Shown here piece after piece: positions 26,311 through 38,969 of a DNA stretch of 64,000 nucleotides. Source of the DNA: Spinellus fusiger (lineage: Eukaryota > Mucoromycota > Mucoromycetes > Mucorales > Phycomycetaceae); NCBI GenBank assembly GCA_025094145.1, contig JALLLS010000075.1, forward strand, positions 62,001 through 126,000. The letters run 5' to 3'. Both the position numbers and the translations under genes were made by a program. The notes beneath the pieces are model-generated. The model had not been told where the DNA came from. It worked only from the letters and a program-made list of their open reading frames with translations, and made no database searches. Every line of letters starts with the position of its first letter. The first letter of the stretch is position 1.

Positions 26311-29300
26311 ATATTTTTCTTGTGATATTCTACTAAGGTATTTTCCTATCAATGATTCAACAGCTTATGCACAGAAGAGTAAAGTATATCCAATATGTAG
26401 GATACTTCGCTTATGGTAGTAATTGTTCCTACCAGCTCCTGCAAAAGATCAAATGGGCCTCTAAACTGTTGTTATCTCAATCATCTAAAATGCTTTTATG
26501 AAGCCATCCACGGTATTTTATCAAGTAAACGGTATAGAGAAATCCATATATGTTCATTGTTAAAAAGAAACCAGTATGAGAAACCTAGAGCGGTTACATC
26601 CTATCTATGGCTTTACAATGCTGTTACAGACAAATATAGATTGATAATAATTTTATTTTAATAATTTTAATAGTTCAATAGTTCAATAGTATAATCCAAT
26701 AGACAACATACTAGTGATGGTTCAAATAGAGATAACTAACTTAATAGCTAAGAAAAGTTATAGGTTGATTTGACCAGACTGAGATCACTTGGTTTCTGGA
26801 TATAAGTAATTGCTTCATAATGATAATGAAGATAATGAAGAGAGAGAGAGAGAGAGAATAAAAACATGAGTAGCTCCAGAAGGCCCAACTAGAAATCCCA
26901 AGAGTGTCCCAAGATAAGATATGATACTGTTGTTTTCTTCGTGGTTTTCAAATAGCATGCTTATAATAGGCAAGAAAAAGGCTGTTGTTTTGTTTTATTT
27001 TGTTTTGAGTATAATCTCTGACACCAAACATAATGGATCCAATGCCTACTTACATGGCATGGATACGAGGTACACAATGAGCAAATGTAGAATGGGTCTG
27101 ATTGTGTGACTGAATAGTCTTGGTAAGTCCATAAAGCGATGCTGCCTTGTCACCAATCCGTGGTTCTGCTGTTCTTTTGACTTCAATAATATAACCCTTG
27201 TACTTATCCATCCTATTGTTGATATGAATAGCCAAGGTAAGGAATTAACTAGAACATGAGTGATTAGACAGATCAATCCTAAGCAGACAGAGATAGACTT
27301 ACTCATCCTCAAGGCTATATTCGAGAAGCCGTCTTGTGCTCTCAATTCGATTCTTGTGTGATTCTAGTGAAATATCACCATTAGCAGCATAGTGAAGCTG
27401 TTATTTGACTGCGGTAGATTAATTTTCTGTTGATTGAAGCTATCAATAAAAACGAATGGCTATGATGTGAGAGAGCTATTGATCCAATCATTAGATGACT
27501 TTGTTATTGATCCTATCCCTTTGTACTTACTTGAATCATAGAGCGTTGTGTTATGCAGTGCTTTCCATTATGTCTGCATGTTGTAGTCAAGAGTTGCTTA
27601 TAAGATTATTGTACGTTTGATTCTGACTACTCATAAGCCTTTTCAGTGCATCCAATGTGTGTTGTTCAGCATATGGTAATTCAAAAGACATAGTAGTCGG
27701 CCTAATGTCATCAATGCATTGGTTGATATTGACAATCATATGGCTATGTCTATTCAATAGTAGGATACCATGATACAATAGAATTGCTTCCTACCCTCGG
27801 ACCAGTGTTCACACTTGGAAGTGGTGTTGTGTTTGTGGATGCTTCAGTAAACGTTCTTGTTATCACTGAGGATACTGTGGCATCATAACCAAAACAACTT
27901 TTCAAGGGATCCAGAGTAATGAGATACTTGTTTGTTGATGGATCTTGATTGTGGCACCAGAGATAGTAGATAGAGTACTAATAGGTCTTGATATAGTTTT
28001 GGATCATCCATCCATTTGACTTGAATCATCTTTAGAAGATGAAAGGAAACTTGATATTTGGTTATTTGCTTGGGATATTAATATTCCAAACAATTATTTG
28101 AAAGTAAACAGTGTTATATCTGTTGTTGTTGTTGTTGTTACAGACTTGACTATGAGCTTGTCCGTACTGGATGCTTCCTTTGTAGGAGTAGGAGTAGGAG
28201 TAGGAATGCCAGATCCAGAATCATATCCAGTCAATAGTTCACCAACAGATAAAATATTTAGCTCAGATAATGATCAGCTAAAATCCTTGGATATCTTGGA
28301 AACAATCGCAGTAGTATTTGTTGTATCAAGACTTTACTTGGATTTTGAAAGCGTTTTCTTAGACGGTATATTAGATAATGTAGAATAAGACTTGAATCCA
28401 TAGTTTGACTCACCAGAGGCTCGATTAAACGGCATGTATATTATTGACTTGAGTCCATTGAGTGGATGGCCCGACAAAAGAGGAGTTGAGATCAGTGGAT
28501 ACTTCATCGATAAAAGATTCAGGCTAGGTACTCAACATAACAGTTTGTTCACCAGAGAGGGCTGTTTACTTTTTGTTTAACTGCATAGACAGTGCTATAC
28601 TTTAGATCCCTTTGTCTCATCTCTACCACAGACTTACCTTTCTGGATATATAATCAAATATTATTAAGAATATCACGGCTTTTTTTACTTGAGATATAGT
28701 TGTTTAGGTATGGTAATGTTGATGGCTTGTTCTCCTTTCCTCGTGAGTGTGCTAGTACATACAAATTATATTTTTCTTTTGAGTAGCAGGTTTGAGATGG
28801 CAATATTTGCATTTGAAGTTTTTATCGTGATGAGACAAGTGGATAATCCGAAAGATGAAGGCAAAGGCACATATTAAACCCGAGATTAAGTAAGACTGAA
28901 TACCATTCTCTTTGTGTGAGTCCTTACCTTGATTCTTGTGTCTGTGTCTGTGTCTGTGTTTATTTTTAATGATTGTAGTGGGTTATAAATGAGCGGATGA
29001 AAGAGAGAGAGAGAATCATAAAAAAAGAAGGGAAGACGCGACCTGGCTGTCATTATATTCAATTTTGTATTGTGATAGTCACGGTACACTCTGGTGTTAA
29101 AGCTCATATTTTATCGCATGCAAGAAGACCTGAGTCTTTCGCTTCTTGACTTCTTTTTATTCTGTCTATCACCTAGTTTATTATGTATTCTCTGTTTTAT
29201 CACTGACATATAGTTAAAGAGAATGAAACACTAATTTTGATCTATTTTTTATTGATTTCTTCACTTTACTGCCACTTTTATGCACCCATTTATATCAAAG

Positions 29301-32300
29301 ACCGACCTTTGTTTTGCATTGACACAGCCAGACTCTCAGCGAGAGAACAAAAAGAAAAAAAATTTGCTCAGTGGATGATGTATTTCTGTCGATCTATTCT
29401 TAATGGGGCATTTACTCATTACTACATGTACTGGCCTTTGGTAATGTTTGGGTTGTACATCCTATATGTGTTATGCTATGTTCAGGAACTCATCGCTTAT
29501 AGGCTACTTTTGTACTTTGGATTTTAAATAAGCAGGATGATGCGACAGCACTAACAAACTATTGGTGGTTTATTCACACTCACCAATAAGCCTACTAATA
29601 TCTCCTGGCGTGTGTAGTAGTCTCCAGGCCAATCAAAGAGCGGAAGAAATATTTTTACCTGACAATCATATTTAAACAGTCATAGAAGGCTGGGAGACAT
29701 TCCGTATAGTATGCCACTGGATTCAGAACGCGTTTTTACCCTTGCTTCTACTGATATTGTTTAACATTGTGCTGTTAGGTAATAATTACTGTGTATTCTA
29801 ATGATAAATACAAGATAAACGTTTATTCTCTTGAAGAATAGATGGAACTACCTGAAATAATAATAGACAGTTTTAATATACTTTAAAAATAAACGTATAT
29901 AATGACATATATCTTCATATTTATTTACATTTCTTTTATGTATTGTAAAATAATAATACAATATACAGACTACCATCTCTAGACACTAGTTTAATGTGTG
30001 TCTGTTATTTTCCTCACAAACAAGAGCATTTGCAAAGTACTTTTTTGTATTTTATATCCAGCATACAACCTTACATGCATCACTAGTCTGATGAACAAGA
30101 GCTCTCTCTATTTAAATACCATGTTTATGATATATAGATAAAACTGAATATATTATAGGAAAATATCAGTAGTAATCTGGCTGGTGTATGAACTGTCTTT
30201 CAAATATAGTATCTCTTTCAGAATACATATCATTTGCACGGTGAATAGTACAGCAATGAGTAGGTAAAATCATCAGCTGGCTTTTTATTATTTTTATCTC
30301 CAACTTGCCATTGCGCCAGATAGATGTGTGATCTATTTACCAGCAGTGCAAATATATCAGTACAATTGTGAGCGGTATTGACTTTGAACTGCCGAAATAA
30401 TGTTGATTTTTATATGCCTATTAACGTATTTCTTGGTGTAATATTAGACATCTTGGGCCATAATGTCTTATTTTTTGATATAGACTCACTTTTATTTTAA
30501 AAGAGGTCTCAAGAACAGTAGAATCAAGTGAGTTTGTTTTGTCATCATTCAAGACATATTTTGGTGATAGTTCTATTGTGCCTGGTGTGGCACCATTGAC
30601 TTGTACATAGGCATGTTCCTTAAACATTGAATGGACTGTAGTCACAGACATTTACTTGTAATTTTAATAGTTTTGATGCTCTCGGATTGAGAAGTAAAAG
30701 GAGATGATAGTACAAAAGAGTAAGTATTTTAGACTGGGTTTGTTGAAAACGTTGAAGAATTGAGTCAATGCATTTCAAGAGGCACTGATATTGTAATCTC
30801 AATTAGTACTGCTTATAAAAGTATACAATTAGCTATAAAAACTATAGCATATATCTTTGAGAAATGTAGCTCTTTATTACCAAACATGCCTCTTGTCCTT
30901 AGTATTATGAAAATCATCATGAAATCATCCCACTTGAAGAATTTTTATAAAAAAGTGCAATAGACTATATTCAATAAGAGATAGCATTATTGTTTGCCAT
31001 TCAGATAGGAATTGTAGAAGAAATCGCATCATCTCTATTAGTAAATGATGATATAAAAAATAGGACTCACTTATTGCCCTATGTTTGCTCCACTTCTTTA
31101 TTATGCTTTAGACTCTCTGTTTATTAATGTCGATCTAAATTCCTCTGTTCCTATTTATGCGTCAACTGTCTTTAATCACAAGTTAAACTCTAATCTAAGT
31201 GCTGTATCTCACAATAACTAACTATATCTCTCCATTCATTTCTTATCTGTGAAGCCTATGTCAACAGAATTCTTATTCAGAGAACAACAAGAAAGAACTC
31301 AAATAATCAAGGCAAGTGTCGGGAGAATGGCAGAGGGCAGTGTAGAGATGCTACTTTCATGCTTTTCGTACAGCCTGACTATAGGCCTCATCTAGCATGT
31401 TGATATTGTTTGAAATGAGGCATGCACAGAAATGCAATGCTTTATATAATCAAGATCGAGTCTGATCCTGTCATGGTTTTTGAAGTAGATCCAATCTCCA
31501 ATAATTATGTGGGTATTATCACTGCTAGAATAAGAGCAAAAGCATTACTTCGTGATTGATGTCTATGGTCCCACAATTAATTACGGGTTATTTTGATAAC
31601 AAATGCTTTTGCATATTTTCTTTATAAAAACAACACATACTCATTTCCTTCTCTGCTAATCATGCAGATACTATATCACTTGGACGCATAAAGTTGTAGC
31701 ACCAAAGAAGTGAGCTGTACTGGTTAAAAAGGGAAGAAGAAAGATTGTTCTCAGCTTGATTATGAGGGCGAGACAAAGCGTGAAAAATAGGGGGTGTCAC
31801 GTGTGTGATAGACTCTCTAACTGTGCTTATACCCGATGAGTTTTGTCTGATGCCTTTGCTACTTTATTCCCACCACCTTATCCATGATTACTTTATAGAT
31901 TTTATTGGTTTTAATCCTAGTGTAGTATATTTTACTATAGAAAATGTATGTAAGCTAGACACATATTGAACAATCGATCCAAACTCGATCTTTTTACTAT
32001 TGATTCTTTTGCTGAACGTTGGATCAGTCACGTGTATGACTCATTATCCATGAGCTTACCGTGTGTCCTATAGAGTATAAAGGACATATCTACCCTACAC
32101 TTAGTATATACTACTGCTATTATATTACTGTTTTGTGTTGTGCTTAGTCTGAAGAGTATTGACTCTTGTTCTGGTAGCTTTTCTCTTGAAAGTGTAGGCT
32201 ATAAAGCCATAAATAGGCATATATTATAAGGAACACCACAAGTTGAACAAATCTTCCAAAAAGGCGGCTTAAATACGTCCAGCGCAGATAAAAAATTGGG

Positions 32301-33313
32301 GAGAACACTGGGGCCTTGAGGCCCTGGGATTACACTTGTACTAATCCAAAAATCATCATTATTACGCGGTGTGATCTTCTGCGGTAGAATCTGATCCTAA
32401 ACAGACAATTCTATATAAGGTACTACACAGATTGAGGCGCTGGTACAGGTGCCTCCCCATCCTATTTTTATTTTATTCTAATAAATATCAAAGTAAAATA
32501 GTGTGTCCTATTGATTATGGGTGGTCGTTGATTGATTTTTGACTCTTACGCGTACACTCTACACAAATATCCTTTTATGGCAGAGTCATTCTCTATATAG
32601 AATATCTCTTCCACCTTTCCCATAAGCCTCGTTTTTATCATTAATATGAGCAACGCACATTACACTGTAAAGAGACTTCTTTCTTTGATCTGATGATGAT
32701 ACCAAGACAATGATACATGGACCGTGTTATATACAAGAGACCTTGACCAGTCATACAAAAGCGTGTGTTTTATTTTCATTCATAAGAAAGCACTGTCCAT
32801 CTCACTCAAGTGTACTATGGAAAAGGTCTTAGTATCTGGTACCACCACCCTTTGATTCCATGACAACCGTACATCTCCTAGACATGCTCTCAATAAGGCC
32901 GTTGATCTTTTCTAAGGGTGTCTTTTGCCATTCAAGCAACAGAGCAACCTCCAGATCCCTGAGAGTACTTTAGATAGCCATTCTCTTGCGAGTTGTGACT
33001 ATAGAATCATTAGTGGTCATGCTCTGGTGGAGCTCCTTTAGTGTCTGAAAAGAATCTTGATCCACTTCTCAAGACACTTTTCTCTTATCTCTCTCAGTAA
33101 TGAGGGGTTAGCACCCAGTGCTTTTCTCAGACTTGAAATTTCCTGTGTCTCTGTGTCTCTGTGTCCCTTGGAATTCGAAATACAGTAGTAAAGTTTACAT
33201 TAAATCAATTGGCATATAGGGTGTGAAAAGGTAGTAGAATTAGAAAAGATACACAATACATATATATTTGTAGCATCTTTATTTTTTAAAATAAATCGAT
33301 GTATTACACTACA
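26311..33313 (+). repeat. Left arm of 7-kb inverted repeat
   Basis: This stretch is the reverse complement of 38,970-45,972. Matching positions add up to 72,283 (72,281 between about 26.9 and 29.5 kb, through two compensating 2-nt indels, one in a GA run near 26,845). More than ten translated frames are identical in the two arms. Similarity stops sharply at the inner edge after GATGTATTACACTACA (33,313) and at the outer edge before ATATTTTTCTTG (26,311). A few mismatches lie in the outermost 100 bp. No intact gene is recognised inside. It includes a Tc1 remnant near the inner edge and Ser/Thr-rich coding-like debris. Confidence 0.97.
32814..33180 (-). pseudogene. Internally deleted Tc1 transposase remnant (left arm)
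   Basis: On the minus strand the end reads LRDLEVALLLEWQKTPLEKI then NGLIESMSRRCTVVMESKGG, the C-terminus of a Tc1 transposase (compare LQDLKALLVQEWEKIP in element 1). It is joined closely to a remnant of the N-terminal domain (DSFQTLKELHQ-like). The DDE core between them is gone. It lies 130 bp from the inner edge of the arm and is mirrored in the right arm. Confidence 0.75.
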
Positions 33314-33339
33314 GGGTTATCTTTTAAAGACAATACAGA

Positions 33340-33600
33340 GTCTTATTCTTTAAACACCAAGCAAATCCACAAAGGTATTTACGAGTAACCAAAGATCAGG
33401 CTTCAATAGCACGACTGGGTGGAGTTTCTTCCTCCATGAGAGTAATTCAGTGCACATTTCTCTTCACAATAGCCAACATTGCTCTATTGGATTCATCTCA
33501 AGGGAATATGGCGGCATAATACACACTTTTTCAAGCTCAATGAATCTTATCTCAGCAGTTACTAGTTCTATTTAACAACAGCAAAAGATTATTAGTCTTT
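33340..33600 (-). pseudogene. DDE (IS630/Tc1-type) transposase remnant
   Basis: The minus strand reads KVCIMPPYSLEMNPIEQCWL, the PPYSPELNPIEQxW block that carries the last catalytic acidic residue of DDE_3 transposases. A stop follows, then sequence in the same frame (REMCTELLSWRKKLHP). Only this C-terminal segment survives. It differs from elements 1-4, which read SPDLNPIEHLW. Confidence 0.7.
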
Positions 33601-33729
33601 TTTTGATGTCACTTTGACTCACCTTTTTATCTATTCTCTTTCTTATCATACTCTAGTCAGGTTATGCTTTAGACTGATCCTTGTCACTCTACAATAATCA
33701 AGACTGGATTAGGTTATCTGGTACCCTAT

Positions 33730-34440
33730 CTAGTGCATGCTGAATCAAATACCAAGCGTACCAATATCATAGATAGCCATGAAATACACAGTGCAAAAAT
33801 ATCCACCTTGGATGTCTAAGAACAACAACAACAACAACAACAAAAGAGATAAGATATCTCTTGTTCTGCCACTTCTCTTGTCTTTTTCTTTACCTGTTCG
33901 AGTAAGAACCACCAAATGATAAGTTTATCAGACCTGCTTTCATGTATGATGGTGTTAAAATGACCCCAGTACATAAAATAGATGAAGGTAAATGGCTTGT
34001 GATCGGGCTCCCCCGCACTGATAAGACACGCAAGGTTATCCCCGGCCCGCAAGATTAAACACTTCCATCTGCTGAGATAAGCGGCTTGTAGTCGAGCCCC
34101 ATCACATTAAGCAATTGGTTCACAAGACTACAGGCCCCTAGCTGTTGAACCTAGATGACTTATAGTAACACTCCCCAGTGCAATAATGAGACGAGACCCG
34201 CAAGATTACGCCCTTCAAACATATGTTTAGGAGTCAAATTAACATTGCAAAAACACAATGGATAGCAAGATGACCAGACACACCCTTGAGCAGCCATGAA
34301 GTATAGCGTGTAAGCATGTCCACTTTGAATGTCTAAGAACAAAAGACTAAAACAAAAACAAAGGGAGACAGTATTCTCAACATTTGCACGTTTATACCTT
34401 AACAAGAGGAGGCATCTGGTTAGTCTTCAGTTTATGAGTC
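33730..34440 (-). repeat. Diverged tandem duplication in the spacer
   Basis: Two segments about 500 bp apart are alike. Both contain AGCCATGAAxTA, then TCCACxTTGxATGTCTAAGAACAA (33,776-33,826 and 34,294-34,340), and both contain GCAAGATTA/GCAAGGTTA blocks with GGCTTGTxxTCGxGC nearby. Read on the minus strand, each has an intron-like TTCTTAG acceptor before ACATxCAA. It may be a duplicated piece of a former gene; I do not recognise it. Confidence 0.5.
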
Positions 34441-34472
34441 CAACGCGTTGTTCATTACACCATGCAGGCAAG
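34412..34472 (-). other. tRNA-like 5' half (degenerate)
   Basis: The minus strand reads GCCTGCATGGTGTAATGAAC followed by AACGCGTTGGACTCATAAAC. This resembles a tRNA acceptor strand, D-arm (A-box) and anticodon arm with CAT at the anticodon position. The anticodon stem pairs poorly and no TTCGAATCC-like B-box follows. It is at most a tRNA-derived relic, such as a SINE head. Confidence 0.3.
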
Positions 34473-37400
34473 ATAGAAAAAAAAAGAAGATAGAAAAGAA
34501 GGATAAAAAGGAGGGTACAACCCACTCAAATAAACATGACGCACACATATTCTAATTGGCTGAAGTATGGCTTGTGTCACTCTGCTATTCAAACAGCACT
34601 ACTTTCTTGTACTCACGCACTACTTTCCACAAAGGCAAATGACTATAGAGTATTGTTGGTGTTTTACAAGTCTACAACAAAATATGTTATGGACACAGTT
34701 TAATCGGCATTCTTGAAATGGTAGAATCTGATTTGATTCATTTTAAAAGCTGCACTGGCTTTCATTGAAGAAGCATGCTGCTCCTATCCCTGAGTGTATC
34801 AAAGTAAAACATCTCTGTAGTGTCTTAATTCTAGTCACTGATGATGTTGGTGATTCACTTGAAGAAAACTTGTCAGCTTAAATTGTCACATACAAAACAC
34901 TTCTGATGGTACTGTTGTAATCTTTAAGGAACAACTGTGTTTGGACAGGCAGAGAGTACTAGATTTTGTGCGTCTTGGATGGAAGATAGTGTAGAGTATT
35001 GTCTGGTGACAGAGATCAGAGTGCATATTCTATCATGACAATTGGAAGGGTATCAATACTGATGTCTCCAAGTGAATAATGACATGGATATACAACCTTT
35101 CATAAAAACATGATTGATCTTATTAATACACTAGAATATCAATTAAACTCACTATTCTTTAAATCAAAATAATCAATCATAATCTTGAGCAATTATCAAT
35201 AAAAGGTATAGCACCGTCTTTCTATATTATTATTAAAACAAGACTTACATGTCAAAGATAGAAACAAGTCCTCACTACTGGATGTTATAAAGATCAATAG
35301 TAGATATACCAGATATAGAGCTGATATTAAGATTGTATCTTTGGCCTAAAGTTTATTAATATGATTTGTAGGTTTCATTTGAAAATAATAATAGTATTAG
35401 AAGAAATACCAATATAATAGTAAGATTGACAGTGTTTATTTAATATTAGTGTTGTAGTATTTACTAATCTTACAAGTTATTTATAGTAATATGTTTTATT
35501 ATTGGATCTGATCAATTATCATAACAGAGTACTAGTATCATTAGATAAAGATGAGTATCTTCTAATGATTTTCCAGTTGACGGGAAAATAGTCATTCCAC
35601 TAATGCTGTGATTATTATAATAGCTCTTAGACATAACAATGTGAGATCATTGTATGAATATAGTGATAGTTTCTCACAATAGCAAATAATAAACACAATA
35701 TTGATACTGTTAAATATAAGTAGGGATAATTAGAGTCAAAAAAGGATGCTTTTATTAAAACAGACTCGATGAGTCTATTGATACAAAATAGATAAGTGAT
35801 TGTGTATGAAGAATCACCTATCACTAATTTCGCAGACCTGTTAATTACGACTGGCTTAGTGGAATTTAATACGCAGAATCTTAACTATACAATAAGTTGT
35901 AGAAAGAGATGAATTAATAACTAATCAGTGATTAATCACATTGTCAATGTATTTACAACACATTTAGTGATTGCACATCTAGTTTATACAGTAGCAGCAA
36001 TAGAAACTGTATTGTATTTTTATTATATTTAGTTATATATATATGTCATTCTGGGAATATCAGTGTGTGTGTGCGTTTGTGTGTAATAATAATAAAGGGT
36101 TCTGTCTACTATTGGGTTAAAAGGAGATTCCAATCATACAGTCAGAGAAATATCCACAGCCATTCATAGTATACTATAAGAGTTGCTACTATCAGCAGCA
36201 CTACACATTTAGTATCTTCTCTTTCTTATTGCTGTGGTTTACTCATTCTTTCATTAAACTAGTTGTTGTTTATATATGAATACTCATCCATACAATGCCA
36301 TATGAATGAAATATAACAGCGACTTAGACAGAGTGTATGTGACAGCAACACTGAATCGGCAAAAGAACCATCCTGTATGAATGTAAGTCTACAGTCAGTC
36401 TGCCTAATTTATCCTCTCACACATACAGCTAACCGTGTAGAGGCAGTCTTAAGAACAGTAAATAGTTATAATTCTACGGTTTGGCTTTAATAATAATAAT
36501 AATAAAAATAGGCACATGAACAGCTGTTGATAGTTTCTACTATAAAGATATATACTAACTCATTTGCATCTTAGATATCAACCGCACTCATTATCCTGCT
36601 GACTTGAACAGCTCAACCATAGAACACAAATCTATAGCTTAGAGGAGTTGTCTAAAGTAAGCAGTGAATTCATTTATTATTATTTGAGTTTTGCATTCAT
36701 AAGTACCTTCCACTTGGTGTATTTTGATATTGTTATCTATGTTTGATCTAACAATTATTTCCTAATGTTCAGATAGTGTTTTATCTGAATATTTACACTA
36801 CACAACCATCCCTCAACAAACATATTTAATAATATCCATTCAATTGTTAAGTACAACACCAAAGTCAACCAACATTCTATCCACAAAGTAATCAGTGGGG
36901 ATAGTATGCTTATACAGAAGAGAGTAATGCCAACACATCTCATAGTCAGTGAAATGAGTCTTTACTAGTGCACTATCATTCTTCTGTTATGTATCAAGAG
37001 TAGAGCTTATTAAGAGAACAAGACATCAGAATATGTCAGTGTATGTGATTATAGAATGATTATTTCATGTTGTTTCTAGCATTTGCATGACACATATGAT
37101 CCACATAAAGACCAATGTCATGATAATACTCTACCGACAGATGTTTGTGTTCTGGATAAGTACCAGATAAACCAACAAAAGAAGACACAGAATGTATATC
37201 CAGTAGAAAGGATTCCTCACGAACAGTGTAAAGAATTCAATACAGGGGAACATGTGTATCATAAACAGACTACTAATGACAGTTTAAAAGAAACAACTTG
37301 AGGGATGTAAAAACAGTGAGATGTCAATGACATGATGAAGAGTTGACAGTGACATCTCAATCGTAAGCAAAACAAAAGTATCGGCTACACACATCAGTGG

Positions 37401-38484
37401 TTGCACTTATTCCAATGCAACTGTCACCAGAACAGATCCATACCAGTAGCATGAGATAACATCTTGGCACAGGTGTTGCAATAGCATAAGAATGCACTAC
37501 AGCTCTTATTGTTCATTTATCCTTATCAGACAGATGTAGATTGAAGACTCATTTGCACAGTACAGATGGCTTTGTGATGTATTCAATAAACAAAGTAGTC
37601 TGATGTCTGTTTTCCTTCTGCCAAGTATCTCTTATACCATCTGATACCAAGGCACACTACCTATTACTCACTGTCTGTCACTAACACTTGGCAGGTGGTT
37701 ATACCTGTATCAATTAAAAGATATCATGGAGTGTACCATCTGCTCTGGGATGACTACCAAAAAAGTGTCTTGAGTACCCACTATAGTAGTTATCTAGTAG
37801 CAGATACACAACACTCTTCTTAGATAGCCAACAGATTCTGATTCAAAGTCATCTCTATTGGATCGTATGTCTGTAAGTACTGATATAAAATAAAAAAAGA
37901 ACTGGATTGACTCTTCCTTAACTATGACTGTAGAGTGAAGAGCCAAAAGACAAGTAAATAGAGACTGAAGCATGGCCAGTCCAAGCAATGTGAATATGAT
38001 GGATACTGCTTGACGATAGGAACAGAATGAGTTTACTAGAAAGATACCGTCGACATTGAAAGATAACAAAGAAGAGTGTGTTGTTTGTGGCCTAAATCCA
38101 CTCTTGTCTGTGGATAACCAGCAGCGATTGCACACACAGGAGTTACTGATAAAAGTCTATGGCAAGACTCAAGTGGTGGGTGTTGAGTTGCCATGAGGAC
38201 TAGTGGTAGAGATTCTATCTTTTCTCTGAGGGTGTCTGTGGTGTTTATTAAGAAAAGCCGTAAAGGAGAATAGCATGGTGTATATTCCAGTGCAACGAGC
38301 AATAAGCAGCGATAGACTCAAACAACTGAGGCTGTGTTTCTAGATGACTCATGACGTTGATATAGATGACGCTTCTCAAAGAACAACTTTTCCAAACAAA
38401 AATAACTCTAGAGTTTATTGTTTAGTGAGTGGATGAGGGATGACGTTGTTGTTGAACTCCAGTGTGTTGTGTTGACTAAAGATA

Positions 38485-38960
38485 GTACAGTACAGTTCAA
38501 AATATTTATTTTATTTATTGTGGGTGTGAGATGCTATTCAAGCTTTGGGCCTAATAGCCCCCTTATGAGATTGTTTGAATGATGAATAGACATATAAACA
38601 CTCTAAATACTCAAGTGAAAAAATTAAATGCAGAGAATGGAAACAGAAGGATAAGAGAGTATAAAGCCTTAAATGAAGAGAAATGAGTAGAAAGAATGGC
38701 AAAGAATGGTTAAGAATACACATCCAAAAAGGCCATAAAGTCAGCAAGGAAAACAGAACACCAAACATATAACCATCATCTTGTGGCGATTAGGAATTCA
38801 ATAAGCAAGCTGCCAGCTGATGATCCTACCACAAAGTCTCAATTAAACGTACCTCGATCAATGGCTTGCAGCAGTATTAACAGACTGGGCCAAGGATCTA
38901 TCCATTGAGCAGAAAGACTTGGCCGTGCACGGTAGAAGATTTAGACAATAGTCAATGAGA
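38485..38960 (-). repeat. LINE-3'-end-like dispersed repeat, copy A
   Basis: On the minus strand it runs from GCTGCAAGCCATTGATC through GACTTTATGGCCTTTTTGG and a T-rich frame to CTCATAAGGGGGCTATTAGG. It closes with an A/T tail and TTTGAACTGTAC. Copies B (57.4 kb) and C (59.1-61.05 kb) share these blocks in the same order. The fixed 3' end with an AATAAA-rich tail suggests a non-LTR 3' end. No coding function is claimed. Its 5' side ends within 10 bp of the right arm. Confidence 0.7.
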
Positions 38961-38969
38961 TAAACGTCT

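Larger units (their letters stand above)
33314..38969. other. Spacer of the inverted repeat
   Basis: 5,656 bp of AT-rich, non-palindromic DNA between the arms. It holds a DDE transposase remnant (33,340-33,560), a locally duplicated module (33,730-34,440), a dispersed repeat (34,928-35,070) and, against the right arm, a LINE-3'-end-like repeat (38,485-38,960). No intact gene is recognised; the longest frames (up to 113 aa) show no motif. Confidence 0.8.

Noticed and set aside
37794..38302. Frames of 113 and 88 codons in the spacer
   Set aside because: No motif, no codon pattern and no splice context; length is within chance for the window.
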